Below, piece after piece: positions 40,742 to 50,948 of a DNA stretch of 64,000 nt. Below the pieces are notes generated by a model. The model did no database searches, was not told the DNA's origin, and worked only from the letters and a program-made list of their open reading frames with translations. Position 1 is the stretch's first letter. Each line of letters starts with the position of its first letter. The position numbers and the translations under genes were made by a program. The stretch covers positions 1,691,993 to 1,755,992 of the forward strand of contig NZ_JAACJR010000008.1 of the NCBI RefSeq assembly GCF_009939225.1. The letters run 5' to 3'. Source of the DNA: Sediminibacterium soli (GTDB lineage: Bacteria > Bacteroidota > Bacteroidia > Chitinophagales > Chitinophagaceae).

Positions 40742-43567
40742 TCAGTGTGCCACCAGCCAGTTTTCGCCAACACCCAGTTCTGCTTCCACGGGAACGCCAT
40801 TGGGTAAAGGCAGCGCGTTCTTCATTCCCTCCAGGATCAGCGGTTTCAGGATATCGAGCTCGGCGGGAACGGCATCAAAAACCAGTTCATCATGCACCTG
40901 CAGTATCATGCGCGATTGCAGTCCTGCATCTTTTATTTTTCTGTGTATGGAGATCATCGCCAGCTTGATCATATCCGCCGCGGTTCCCTGTATCGGCGAA
41001 TTGATGGCGTTTCGTTCCGCATAACCCCTTACCGTGAAGTTGGCGGAGTTGATGTCTTTCAGCCAGCGTTTTCTGCCCATCAGTGTCTGTACATAGCCGT
41101 TCTCTTTGGCAAAGTTGATGGTATTGTCCATATACGAAGTGATGCCCGCGAATTCTTTTTTGTAATTGTCGATGATCTCCTTGGCTTCCGACCGGGGGAT
41201 GCCGAGGTTGTCTGCAAGACCAAACGCACCCTGTCCGTAAATAATACCGAAGTTCACGCTTTTGGCTTTGTAGCGCATTTCCTTGGTTACATCAGACTCC
41301 GCTATGTTGTACACTTTTGCCGCGGTGGCAGTATGGATGTCTTTTCCCGAGCGAAAGGCGTCGCACATATTCGCATCACCGCTGATGGCCGCTACAATAC
41401 GCAGTTCTATCTGCGAGTAGTCTGCGCTGATCAGTACCCTGTCGTTGCTTCGCGGTATAAATGCTTTTCTGATCTCGCGGCCCCTGTCTGTCCGGATGGG
41501 AATATTCTGTAGATTGGGGTTGTTGCTGCTAAGTCTTCCTGTTACTGCAACGGCCTGTGCGTAGCTGGTGTGTACCCGGCCGGTTTTGCTGTTGATGATC
41601 TGCGGCAGTGCATCCACATAAGTGCTCTTGAGCTTGGTAAGTTCACGAAAGCCGAGTATATCCGATACGATCGGGTTATTAAGCGAAAGCTTCAGCAATA
41701 CATCTTCACCGGTGGCGTACTGACCCGATTTTGTCTTCTTTGCTTTGGGGTCGATCTTCAGTTTTTCAAACAGCACTTCACCCAGCTGTTTGGGAGAAGC
41801 CAGGTTAAAGCGGACGCCCGCCTGGCGGTAAACATTCTCTTCAAACTGTTTGGCATCGCGCTCCAGTTCTTTGCTGTAGTTATTCAGGAAATCCACATCG
41901 ATCTTTACGCCTTCAAACTCCATATCCGTGAGCACCCGCACCAGCGGGTTTTCCACTTCGTCAAATACGCGCTGCACTTCTTTCTGTTTCAGCAAAGGCG
42001 TAAAAACATGTTTGAGCTGTAGGGTGATGTCTGCATCTTCCGCGGCATATTCCTTTGCTTTTTCGATCTCCACATCGCGCATATTGCCCTGCGTTTTTCC
42101 TTTCTTTCCGATAAGCTCGTCAATATGTACGGGTTCGTAACCGAGGTATTGCGCGCTTAGCAGGTCCATGCTTCTTCGCCCTTCGGGTTCTATCAGGTAA
42201 TGCGCCAGCATGGTGTCGAACATGGGGCCTTTCAGCTCGCAGCCGTACCATTTCAGTACCAGCATATCGTATTTCAGGTTCTGTCCTATCCAGTTTATCT
42301 TCTCGCTGTCGAACAGGGGTCGCAGTTGCGCAAGTATGTTTTGTGTGGCGGCCTGATCGGCAGGACAGGGAATATAGTAACCCTCCCCGCTGCGGAACGA
42401 GAAACTGATGCCCACCAGTTCGGCTTCGTTGGCGTCGATATGGGTGGTTTCGGTGTCAAAACAGATCTCTTCCTGCAGCAGCAGCAGGTCGGTAAGTTTT
42501 TGTATTTCTTCCGGTGTCTGAACAAGCTGGTAATCGTGTGGGGTGTTGCCGATGTTTTTTTCGGCAAGCAATCCGCTGGTTTCTTTGGGAAGGTCCTCTT
42601 CTTTTTTTGAGCCGCTGTCTGCTTTCACGGCAACAGGGTTTCCAAATAAGTCTGTCTGCACGGATTGTGGCGCCGAATGAAAAGCATTGAATTCATCGCC
42701 GAGTATGCGTTTGCCCAGGGTTTTGAATTCGAGTTCGGTGAAAACTTCCACCAACGCTTTTTTGTTCCATTCTTTCAGGCAATAGTCTTCCTCGTGAAAT
42801 TCAACCGGCACATCGGTAATGATGGTGGCCAGTTTCTTGCTCATAATGGCGGCTTCTTTTCCGTTGCGGATCTTTTCGCCCAGCGCGCCCTTGATCGTGT
42901 CGGCATTGGCAATGATGTTTTCGAGCGTATCGTATTCTTTCAGCAGCTTGGCCGCGGTTTTTTCGCCTACGCCGGCAATACCGGGAATATTGTCCACCGC
43001 ATCTCCCATCAGCCCCAGCATGTCAACCACCTGTTGCACCCTTGCGATATCCCATTTTTCGCAGATCTTTTCTGCGGTCAGTATCTCTTCCGGGTTGCCG
43101 AAGGAAGGTGGTTTGTAGATGTATACATGCGGATGGATGAGCAGCTGGCCATAGTCTTTATCGGGGGTTACCATGTATACCTCGTAGCCCTTGTCGGCGG
43201 CCTGCCAGGCAACGGTGCCTATTACATCGTCGGCTTCGTAGCCATCCACTTCCACTACGGGTATATTAAAGCCGGCGATGATTCTTTTGATATCCGGAAT
43301 GGAAGCCAGCAGGTCTTCGGGGGCTTCCTGGCGGTTGGCTTTATAGTCGCTGAAATCGGTATGCCGTTCCGTGGGTGCATAGGTATCGAAACACACGGCC
43401 AGGTGTGTTGGTTTTTCCTTATTGATCAGGTCGAACAGGGTATTTGTAAAGCCGAACTGTGCATTGGTATTCCTTCCCTTGGAGGTAATGCGCGGGCTCC
43501 TGATCAGCGCATAATAGGCGCGGTAGATCAGCGCAAATGCATCCAGCAGAAATAGTTTTTTGCTCAT
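40742..43567 (-). CDS. polA: DNA polymerase I
   Basis: A 941-residue Pol I with all three domains. The 5' nuclease (about 1-290) shows LFLLDAFALIYRAYYAL and the GVGEKTAAKLL helix-hairpin-helix. The 3'-5' exonuclease (about 345-540) keeps its acidic residues in CFDTET, NLKYDM and YAAEDADITLQL, so proofreading should be active. The polymerase domain has SADYSQIELR, RYKAKSVNFGIIYG and LQVHDELVFDA. It is the first gene of the polA-SnoaL-desaturase unit. About 130 bp, mostly the family A repeat, separate it from the DUF5916 gene. Confidence 0.98.
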   Translation of the reverse strand: MSKKLFLLDAFALIYRAYYALIRSPRITSKGRNTNAQFGFTNTLFDLINKEKPTHLAVCFDTYAPTERHTDFSDYKANRQEAPEDLLASIPDIKRIIAGFNIPVVEVDGYEADDVIGTVAWQAADKGYEVYMVTPDKDYGQLLIHPHVYIYKPPSFGNPEEILTAEKICEKWDIARVQQVVDMLGLMGDAVDNIPGIAGVGEKTAAKLLKEYDTLENIIANADTIKGALGEKIRNGKEAAIMSKKLATIITDVPVEFHEEDYCLKEWNKKALVEVFTELEFKTLGKRILGDEFNAFHSAPQSVQTDLFGNPVAVKADSGSKKEEDLPKETSGLLAEKNIGNTPHDYQLVQTPEEIQKLTDLLLLQEEICFDTETTHIDANEAELVGISFSFRSGEGYYIPCPADQAATQNILAQLRPLFDSEKINWIGQNLKYDMLVLKWYGCELKGPMFDTMLAHYLIEPEGRRSMDLLSAQYLGYEPVHIDELIGKKGKTQGNMRDVEIEKAKEYAAEDADITLQLKHVFTPLLKQKEVQRVFDEVENPLVRVLTDMEFEGVKIDVDFLNNYSKELERDAKQFEENVYRQAGVRFNLASPKQLGEVLFEKLKIDPKAKKTKSGQYATGEDVLLKLSLNNPIVSDILGFRELTKLKSTYVDALPQIINSKTGRVHTSYAQAVAVTGRLSSNNPNLQNIPIRTDRGREIRKAFIPRSNDRVLISADYSQIELRIVAAISGDANMCDAFRSGKDIHTATAAKVYNIAESDVTKEMRYKAKSVNFGIIYGQGAFGLADNLGIPRSEAKEIIDNYKKEFAGITSYMDNTINFAKENGYVQTLMGRKRWLKDINSANFTVRGYAERNAINSPIQGTAADMIKLAMISIHRKIKDAGLQSRMILQVHDELVFDAVPAELDILKPLILEGMKNALPLPNGVPVEAELGVGENWLVAH

Positions 43568-43585
43568 GGAGCTAAGGTAGAGGGA

Positions 43586-43697
43586 ATTGCGGATTAGTGG
43601 ATTGCGGACCGGCGGATTATTTTGCCCTGTATGCCCATCGTGTAGGCGGGAACGCGTACGGGTTAATCTGCGGGTCCGTCATCCGTTAGTCCGGAAT
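43586..43697. repeat. Interrupted palindrome, family A, copy 3
   Basis: Arms at 43586-43619 and 43664-43697 (34 nt each) match in inverted orientation at 26 of 34 positions, with a 44-nt spacer. They are built from GCGGATTAGTGGATT-type words as in copies 1 and 2. The right arm ends at the stop codon of the DUF5916 gene. Confidence 0.6.
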
Positions 43698-43698
43698 G

Positions 43699-46143
43699 TT
43701 ATTTCTTCCTGAGCGAAAGATAATCCAGGAAATAGATCACCCTGAGCGATAAGCTGTTGAGCTGCGGCGCCTCGATGGTGGTTCCGAAATTCTTGAAATA
43801 GCCCCGTGAAAGGTCTTTGTCGAATGTGTTGATCGAATTTTTCCATACGATGTTCAGGAAGCTGCCAAGCGCAAACTGCCAGGTATACACCATATCGATG
43901 TTAAAATAGTTCACGTTGTAATTAGGGTTGCTGCCGATGCCCGCCACCTCGGTCTGGCTGCCGTCTTTCTGCAGGTTAAAGAACCTCCGGTTGTCCACGC
44001 TGCTCCAGTAGTGACGTGCGCGGAAAGTGAGCCCCATTTTATTGGTGAAATTGTATTTCAGAGAAAGAACATTCTCTACCGTATACCGTTTGCGGAGCGC
44101 CACGATCACACTGTCGTTGCTGATGGTGGCAAAACCAAGCGTATTGGAAAAAAGGGAAATATTGGCATTGGCACTTACCGATAATTTTTTGTTGAAGCGG
44201 TAATTGGTGCCCGAGTAAAACTCATAGCCCTGCGCACCGTTCCTGCCGGGCAGGGTAATATTAACCTCGCCGAATGCAGAGAATTTCTTGGCATAGTTAG
44301 ATTCAAACCAGCCGCCGGTGGTTACACGACCGGGGCGTTTAAAAACATAACCTTCTTTGCGGGGTTCGTAAAAATCGTTTGCGGCGGGGTTGGCCGTTAT
44401 AAACACACCGAAGAAATGCAGGCTTTTCAGCTGTCCGTTGAAATTGACATTCACCCTTGAACTCTGGTAATCCCAGGGTTTGTTGCGCAGAGAATAATAC
44501 CCGTTGAAATTCAGGTTAAGCCTGTTATACCATTTTGTCGGCTTGATCCATTTATAACCCACCCATGCATAGTGATCAATAAAGTTGTTGTTGGTGAAAT
44601 ACCCCATATCGTTGGCATTGTATTTCTGGTCGGCCAGTTCCTGCGAAATGCTCATGTTCAGACGGCCGCCCGTTTTGTTGATCCCCAGTTTGTGTGTGTA
44701 ACCCGATGATGTTTTTCCATCCGGCAGGTAGCCGATCAGGTGGCTCATACCCAGTTTTCCGCTCAGGTTCCAGTCGTTCTTTTTGTCGTACAGGTCCCAG
44801 AGGGCGGCCGTTACATTTGCATCATAGTCTTTTCCGGCGCGGGTTACGTTGGTATTGATCAGCGATACGCTGGAGTTGCGTTTCAGCGACTGGTCGAGCA
44901 CGATGATATTGTAATTGGTCAACGGGTCTGTCTCTATCCGGCGCACTTCTTTGCCGTTGTATTCAACGGTTGCATACTGCGGTTTGGTAACGGCGTTAAA
45001 GACACCGATACCCAGACCCGAGGAAGTTCTGCCGCTTATTTTTGTTGCGTTATACAGTCTTGTCTCCGTTGGGTTGCGCGTAATGGATTCACCGGGTTTC
45101 AGTTCACTGTACACATCCCCGTAATGCAGCGGCTCACCGCCGATACGGCGGCTGTAGAACAGGTTGCCCTTGCTGAACAGTTCAGTGCCTTCCGTAAAAA
45201 AACTGCGGTTCTCGTTGTATTTTACTTCAAAGGGCGTAAGGTTCAAAACGCGGTTATCGCTCTGCACCTGGCCAAAATCCGGTATCAGGGTCATATCGAG
45301 CGTAAAAGCCTGGCTGATGCCGTATTTCACATCCATACCGCCGTTAACAGCAGTGCTCAGGTTCTTTATGGAAGGGTCTTTATACGGATAGTGGTTGGCA
45401 TAGGTTGAAAAATAAGGGGAGAAGGAAAGACGTATCGGGGGTTTGATGTTCTCTATATCCGTCCACAGACCAAACTGCGCAAGGAAATTGCCGCCGACCG
45501 TGGGGTCGGTGGGGCTCCACATATATTGTTTACCGCTTTTCTGGTTGCGGCGGGTGATGTTCAGTCCCCAATCCTGTTTGTTTTTTGTGGCAAAACGAAT
45601 GGCCGCATACGGTATGCGCATTTCAAACACCCATCCATCGGAAACAATCCTGGCCTGGGTCTCGTACACGCTGTTCCAGCTGTCATCCTCACCGCTGGAG
45701 GAATATTTTGCATCGTACTGCTCTCCCAGCGGCGTTACATAATAACCGAAGCCGTTGATCTTGTCGTTATAGGTATCAAACAGAACGCCTACATAATCGT
45801 TCGAGCCGATCCTGTCGCGCCCCACCAGTTCCGAAGAAATGCTGTCTTTGGGCATATGGCAGTAACCGCCCACATAGATGGCGTTATTATCGTAGAGGAT
45901 CTTGATCACCGTACGGTTCTCCGCACGTTCTATATTGCCGAATGCAGGGCGCCATTCCACAAAATCGCTGGCAGCGGGTGCATTTAGCCAGGCGCTGTCT
46001 TTGAGGTCACCGTCAATAGTGATCTTCTGGGAAGTTCTTGTTGCCGGAACTTTCCTGATCTCTTTCACCGGTTTTCCGGTCTGTTGCGCCATGGCGGGGG
46101 CAACAAGCAATACAGCACAGGTTAAGATCAGCAGTGGTTTCAT
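43699..46143 (-). CDS. DUF5916 family protein with N-terminal carbohydrate-binding-like domain
   Basis: The 814-residue protein has a signal peptide (about 1-19, APAMAQ). Residues about 35-220 form a CBM9-like module (KITIDGDLKDSAWLNAPAASDFVEW, then VLFDTYNDKINGFGYYVTPLGEQYDA). The rest is a long beta-strand-rich barrel-like region typical of DUF5916: PDFGQVQSDNRVLNLTPFEVKYNENRSFFTEGTELF and GGEPLHYGDVYS. Outer-membrane location is likely. The reaction or ligand is unknown, though members often sit near peptidases and hydrolases, as here. Confidence 0.88.
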   Translation of the reverse strand: MKPLLILTCAVLLVAPAMAQQTGKPVKEIRKVPATRTSQKITIDGDLKDSAWLNAPAASDFVEWRPAFGNIERAENRTVIKILYDNNAIYVGGYCHMPKDSISSELVGRDRIGSNDYVGVLFDTYNDKINGFGYYVTPLGEQYDAKYSSSGEDDSWNSVYETQARIVSDGWVFEMRIPYAAIRFATKNKQDWGLNITRRNQKSGKQYMWSPTDPTVGGNFLAQFGLWTDIENIKPPIRLSFSPYFSTYANHYPYKDPSIKNLSTAVNGGMDVKYGISQAFTLDMTLIPDFGQVQSDNRVLNLTPFEVKYNENRSFFTEGTELFSKGNLFYSRRIGGEPLHYGDVYSELKPGESITRNPTETRLYNATKISGRTSSGLGIGVFNAVTKPQYATVEYNGKEVRRIETDPLTNYNIIVLDQSLKRNSSVSLINTNVTRAGKDYDANVTAALWDLYDKKNDWNLSGKLGMSHLIGYLPDGKTSSGYTHKLGINKTGGRLNMSISQELADQKYNANDMGYFTNNNFIDHYAWVGYKWIKPTKWYNRLNLNFNGYYSLRNKPWDYQSSRVNVNFNGQLKSLHFFGVFITANPAANDFYEPRKEGYVFKRPGRVTTGGWFESNYAKKFSAFGEVNITLPGRNGAQGYEFYSGTNYRFNKKLSVSANANISLFSNTLGFATISNDSVIVALRKRYTVENVLSLKYNFTNKMGLTFRARHYWSSVDNRRFFNLQKDGSQTEVAGIGSNPNYNVNYFNIDMVYTWQFALGSFLNIVWKNSINTFDKDLSRGYFKNFGTTIEAPQLNSLSLRVIYFLDYLSLRKK

Positions 46144-46329
46144 ACGGTTGGGACGGTTGGCCGGTTAAGGGATGAATTGTTTGCACTTTGCAGAACAAAC
46201 GGCATAAAACTAAAAAGGTTACAGGGAGCAGGCTGTTAAATTCCCCGCAATAGCGATAGGCGGAACTAATATAGTATGAGCGGTAAGAATGCCCGGACAA
46301 TGTTGCAACAGAAATGGGGAGGGACACAA

Positions 46330-46355
46330 AAAAAGAGGTCCGGAGACCTCTTTTT
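46330..46355 (-). terminator. Rho-independent terminator of the amidohydrolase operon
   Basis: A perfect 11-bp stem (46330-46340 with 46345-46355), loop CGGA, with A/T runs on both sides. It lies 18 nt after the stop of the 441-residue amidohydrolase on the minus strand. The remainder of 46144-46373 shows nothing else. Confidence 0.88.
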
Positions 46356-46373
46356 CTATGCTGGGACAGCTGT

Positions 46374-47699
46374 TTATTTTATACTGTATTTGAAACGGTA
46401 GCGCTCATAAAGCTGTTGTTGTTTGTTGTCGAGACTTACCTCGCGGCCCTGAATGAAAGCATGCGAGACATGGCTGGTGCGCATATCAAGCAGGTCGCCA
46501 TCGCTGACAACGATATTGGCGTCTTTACCCGCTTCGAGAGAGCCCGTTCTGTCGGCGATGCCCAGGATCTTTGCAGGGTTGAGGGTGATAGACTGCAAAG
46601 CCTCTTCCCTGCTGAGACCATAGGTGGCGGCCGTGCCTGCATTGTAGGAAAGGTTGCGGTAGCGCGTCTCTTCGTTCGTATCGTTCAGCGCAAAAAGTAC
46701 GCCCGCTTTCTGCAGCGTGGCGGGTGTTTTAAAGGGCTGGTCGATATCATCGTCTTCCGATGCAGGCAGTGCATGCGACTCGTGCAGGATAACGGCGATA
46801 TTGTTGGCTTTAAGCAGGTCGGCTATCTGGTAGCTTTCACTGCCGCCAACGATCACTACGTCGAAACCGAATTCCTTTGCAAAGTCGATGGCCACCAGCA
46901 TCTGTTTTACCTGGTCGCCATGTACAAACAGCTTCTGCGATTTATCAAACAGGCCTTTTACCGCTTCCAGCTTCAGGTTTTTACTCGTATGCGTTCCTTC
47001 CTGCCGGTAGGCTTTGGCTTCGCGGAAGAAAGCCTTGATCTCCTCTATGCGTTCCAGGGCAGCACGTGCGGGATCCGCCGGCTGTGCGGCGCCGAAGCCG
47101 CCGGGAAACCCGGGAAAGCCACCCCTGCGGCCAAAGCGGTTGATAAAGCTTGGCATGTTTACATGGATACCCGCATCCATTTTATAGGCAGCATCTTCCC
47201 AGTTCCAGGCATCGAGCTGCACAACAGAAGAAGACCCGCTGATAACGCCGCCCTCGGGAGTGATGCTGGCAAGCAGTATGCCATTGGCGCGGATGATATT
47301 GATCACGCGCGAATCGGTATTGTACGCGGTGATGGCGCGGATATTGGAATTGTAATCGCCCAGTTCACTGAAATCATTGCTGGCACGTACGCCGGCGCCG
47401 ATCTCTTTCAAACCAAGATCCGTTGCCGGCAGTATCAGACCGGGATATACATGCTTGCCTTTTGCATCCACCACTTTGGCGTCTGCCGCGGGGGTAATGC
47501 CGGCAGCCACATTTATGATCTTGCCGTTGTTTACTTCAATGGTGGCGTTTTCCACAACGGTTCCGTTACCTACATGCACGGTGCCGTTGGTGATATAAAG
47601 TCGGCCGGTAAATTCTCTTGTCGGGTACACCGTTTCCTGTGCGTGCAGGAGCGATGCGGCCACGGTCAGACAGAGTATGGAACTAATGATTTTTTTCAT
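46374..47699 (-). CDS. Amidohydrolase-family protein, exported, with degenerate metal site
   Basis: The 441-residue protein has a signal peptide (about 1-20) and the flanks of an imidazolonepropionase-like amidohydrolase: VDAKGKHVYPGLILPATDLG in front and GLSREEALQSITLNPAKILGIADRTGSLEAGKDANIVVSDG at the end. The HxH pair that normally follows YPGLID is replaced by LILPATDLG, so the usual metal site is lost. A Gly/Phe-rich stretch (FGRRGGFPGFPGGFGAAQ) interrupts the middle. It follows the 1042-residue amidohydrolase by 11 bp. It may be a non-catalytic partner of that enzyme. Confidence 0.85.
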   Translation of the reverse strand: MKKIISSILCLTVAASLLHAQETVYPTREFTGRLYITNGTVHVGNGTVVENATIEVNNGKIINVAAGITPAADAKVVDAKGKHVYPGLILPATDLGLKEIGAGVRASNDFSELGDYNSNIRAITAYNTDSRVINIIRANGILLASITPEGGVISGSSSVVQLDAWNWEDAAYKMDAGIHVNMPSFINRFGRRGGFPGFPGGFGAAQPADPARAALERIEEIKAFFREAKAYRQEGTHTSKNLKLEAVKGLFDKSQKLFVHGDQVKQMLVAIDFAKEFGFDVVIVGGSESYQIADLLKANNIAVILHESHALPASEDDDIDQPFKTPATLQKAGVLFALNDTNEETRYRNLSYNAGTAATYGLSREEALQSITLNPAKILGIADRTGSLEAGKDANIVVSDGDLLDMRTSHVSHAFIQGREVSLDNKQQQLYERYRFKYSIK

Positions 47700-47710
47700 G
47701 GTCTTCGAAT

Positions 47711-50700
47711 TTATTTGTTGATGGTTTCATCTTCCTGCAGGTCGTACGTGAACATACCGTCATGGTGTTCATGGTCTCCGCAGCTCAGGATATACTGCCA
47801 GCTTGGTTCCGCGGGTCTTACAGCGCCCGGGCCGGCGGTGCGTTTCTCGCCGATCAGTTTCTGTACCAGACGGAAACGTTCGGCGGAGATCTTTTTGCGC
47901 TGCTCGAGGTCTTTTTCCCTGTCGAAGTATACGATACCATCCACAATGGTCTTTTCTGCTTTTGCATAAATGCTCAGCGGGTTATCGCTCCAGATAACCA
48001 GATCGCCGTCTTTACCAGATTTCAGGCTTCCCACTTTGTCGTCAACATGCAGTGCTTTGGCGGGGTTAAGGGTCACCATTTTCAGCGCATCCTCTTCGGG
48101 TACGCCGCCGTAACGAACGGTTTTGGCAGCCTCCTGGTTCAGGCGACGTGCCATTTCCGCATCATCGGAATTGATACATACGTTCAGCCCCATTTTATAC
48201 ATGATCGCCGCATTGTAGGCCATGGCATCGGTAACCTCCACTTTATAATAATACCAGTCTGAGAAGGTGGAAGCGCTTGCACCGTGCGCTTTCATTTTAT
48301 CGGCCACTTTATAGCCTTCCAGGATATGCGTAAAAGTGTTGAAGCGTACGCCGTATTTATCACCAACACGCATAGCCGCGGTGATCTCGCTCTGTACATA
48401 AGAGTGACAGGTGATGTAGCGTTTTTTGTTCATGATCTCAACCAGCGCATCCAGTTCCAGATCGCGGCGTGTGCCCCCGGGATCGGCTTTCATGGCCGCT
48501 TCATAATCTCTGGCGCGCGAAAAGGCATCGTTCAGCACTTCTTCCACGCCCATACGTGTATCGGGGAAGCGGTTGTTATTGGTGGAGGTGGTGCGTTTTA
48601 CGTTTTCACCCAGCGCAAACTTGATAAACGGATCGGCGCCTTTGAATTTCAATCCTTCATCGTCGGCGCCCCAGCGCAGTTTGATGAGCTGTGTCTGCCC
48701 GCCGATGGTATTGGCAGAGCCATGCAGGATATGCGATGTGGTAACGCCGCCGCTCAGCTGGCGATAGATATTGATGTCTTCCGGATTCAGGTTATCCGCG
48801 ATACGCACTTCCGATGTTACCGATTGACCGCCTTCGTTGATGGATTGCGCGGCGATATGTGAGTGCTCGTCTATGATACCTGCGGTTACATGTTTGCCTG
48901 TTGCGTCGATCACGCGTGCGGATGCATCGCTGAGACCCTTGCCCACCTTGGCAATTTTTCCGCCTTTGATCAGTACATCGGCGTTTTCCAGTTTGCCTTC
49001 TTTTTCATTCGTCCATACCGTGGCATTTTTGATCAGCAGGTCTTCTGCTTTCGGAGCGTCTTCCCATCCATAGCCATCAAACGGGAAACTTACCTTGCCA
49101 ATGCGGGCAGGGGAATTTCTTCTTGCACGGGAGGAATCCAAAGAAGCCGTGGCGACGGAAGCAAGTGTTGCTGTCCAGGTAAGCTTATTACCCGCGGTGT
49201 CTTCGCCATAACCGTTCCAGGTGTCTCCGTTGACAACAGCCGTTAAACGGTATTGCGCACCACCGGTTGCGCCGCCGCGGTTAAAGCCGCCGCCGGAACC
49301 ACCGGCCGGGGGATTGAGCGTGCCTGTTGTTGCGCCACCGGCAGGCTTTCTGGCAGGAACCGGGGAGAAACTGAGTTTGGCGATCTTACCATCGTAGCTG
49401 AACCGTCCGGTAAGCGTATCTTTTCCGATCACATTGGCGGTGGTTGCATTTTTCACATCCAGTGTATAGCTCACCGTACCCGATTCTGTTGCTAATGCGA
49501 GATGGTAGGTTCCCTTGATATCATTCCAGTTCTCTTCTTTGACACCATATTTGATACCCTGCACCCAGTTCTGTAAGAAAGTTGTTTTTTCGTTGAACAC
49601 GGGTCCGCTGGTGATGATGAAATTGGCGAGCTTGCCGTTATCGATACTTCCCACCTGGTCGTACACACCGAGCAGTGTTGCGGGAACCTTTGTCAGGGCC
49701 TCGAGGGCTTTTGTCTCGGTCAGACCCATCTCAAATGCTTTGCGCAGGTTGCCAAGGAACTGGCTGGTGGCGCGCAGATCGGATGTGGTAAGCGCAAAAC
49801 TGATGTTTGCCTTTTCAAATGCGCCGGGGTTGGATGGAGCCAGTTCCCAGTGCTTCATATCGGAAAGCGAAGTGGCGCGCGCGTCATTGGGATCTTCCAC
49901 ATCCATGGCCTGGGGATAATTCAGCGAAAGGATAAACGGTGCCTTTGTTGCAGCGATCTCTTTGATGCGCTGGTATTCATTGCCGCCGCCTTTGATGATG
50001 TACTGTACACCAAATTCATCACCAACCCTGTCGGCACGGATATCGTTCCATTTGTCATCGGCCTCAAATACCTGCGGAAGCGACTGGTTGGCGTTCCAGG
50101 ATTCGAGCGAAAGATTCAGCCCCTCTTTACGGGGTTTGGTTTTATACCATTGCGCGTCGAGATAGGTCTGGCGCAGCAAAGCAATACTTCCCATCAGACT
50201 GCTGGGATAGCTTTGGGTGGAACTGCCGCGGTTGAAGGAATAGTGTGCGGAAGCTTTTTCTTTGATGACCACCAGGTTCTCGTTGTTGTTGGCAAGTGTA
50301 ACCACGGTGCCGGTGCCCCTGGCAATACCGTCTTTGGCGAAGGAGAGCACGGTGCCAAAACCGATATCCCGGAGTGTTTTTGCCCGGGCATCGTCTACGG
50401 CAAACAGTTTGCTCGCGTCTGTCTCGGGTTTGAGCGCCTGGTTCCAGCCATAGGGTCCTTTTGTATTGGAAGTGATCTGCGCCGGTTGTCCGAAAATGAA
50501 TCCGCCGCCGGGACCTCCGGTGGTCGGTCTCTGCGCTGTGGCCATACCGTAGTCGGTATACATGTCGATAAAAGAGGGGTAGATATACTTGTCTTTGCAA
50601 TTGATCACCACAGCATCTTTGGGAACGGCAACGCCGGAGCCGACTGCAATGATCTTTCCGTCACGGATCACCAGTGTTGCATTGGCAATGGTTGTCTGTG

Positions 50701-50839
50701 CATCTTTCACGATAGTGGCATTGGTGAAAGCGTAACATCTGTCGCGCTTATCGGCCACCCCGTTCACCGGAAAGGTTTCCTGGGCCTGCAGCATAGAAGC
50801 CAGCAGCAGCCCCGAGAACAGGAGCTTTAATTTTCTCAT
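47711..50839 (-). CDS. Tandem amidohydrolase-family protein, exported
   Basis: A 1042-residue protein with a signal peptide (about 1-19) and two amidohydrolase-like halves joined by a Gly-rich linker (about residues 505-535). The N-terminal half reads YIYPSFIDMYTDYG where the HxH motif should be, so it is probably inactive. The C-terminal half keeps HSH in GIIDEHSHIAAQ, a His in YITCHSYVQSE, THILEG and the Asp in INSDDAEMARR, so it should bind metal. Related proteins are annotated as imidazolonepropionase-like. The substrate is unknown. First gene of the operon. Confidence 0.87.
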   Translation of the reverse strand: MRKLKLLFSGLLLASMLQAQETFPVNGVADKRDRCYAFTNATIVKDAQTTIANATLVIRDGKIIAVGSGVAVPKDAVVINCKDKYIYPSFIDMYTDYGMATAQRPTTGGPGGGFIFGQPAQITSNTKGPYGWNQALKPETDASKLFAVDDARAKTLRDIGFGTVLSFAKDGIARGTGTVVTLANNNENLVVIKEKASAHYSFNRGSSTQSYPSSLMGSIALLRQTYLDAQWYKTKPRKEGLNLSLESWNANQSLPQVFEADDKWNDIRADRVGDEFGVQYIIKGGGNEYQRIKEIAATKAPFILSLNYPQAMDVEDPNDARATSLSDMKHWELAPSNPGAFEKANISFALTTSDLRATSQFLGNLRKAFEMGLTETKALEALTKVPATLLGVYDQVGSIDNGKLANFIITSGPVFNEKTTFLQNWVQGIKYGVKEENWNDIKGTYHLALATESGTVSYTLDVKNATTANVIGKDTLTGRFSYDGKIAKLSFSPVPARKPAGGATTGTLNPPAGGSGGGFNRGGATGGAQYRLTAVVNGDTWNGYGEDTAGNKLTWTATLASVATASLDSSRARRNSPARIGKVSFPFDGYGWEDAPKAEDLLIKNATVWTNEKEGKLENADVLIKGGKIAKVGKGLSDASARVIDATGKHVTAGIIDEHSHIAAQSINEGGQSVTSEVRIADNLNPEDINIYRQLSGGVTTSHILHGSANTIGGQTQLIKLRWGADDEGLKFKGADPFIKFALGENVKRTTSTNNNRFPDTRMGVEEVLNDAFSRARDYEAAMKADPGGTRRDLELDALVEIMNKKRYITCHSYVQSEITAAMRVGDKYGVRFNTFTHILEGYKVADKMKAHGASASTFSDWYYYKVEVTDAMAYNAAIMYKMGLNVCINSDDAEMARRLNQEAAKTVRYGGVPEEDALKMVTLNPAKALHVDDKVGSLKSGKDGDLVIWSDNPLSIYAKAEKTIVDGIVYFDREKDLEQRKKISAERFRLVQKLIGEKRTAGPGAVRPAEPSWQYILSCGDHEHHDGMFTYDLQEDETINK

Positions 50840-50948
50840 AAGTATTATTGATTGGTTTGGAGAAGGCTAAAACTACTGAAATGCCAACAGAGAAAATACC
50901 ATTGCTTTGTTTTTCCCGGTAAATCCAGTTTTTTGAAGGGTGAGCGTG

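Noticed and set aside
46314..47969. 551-residue plus-strand open frame
   Set aside because: Antisense to two amidohydrolase genes and through their terminator; no domain seen.
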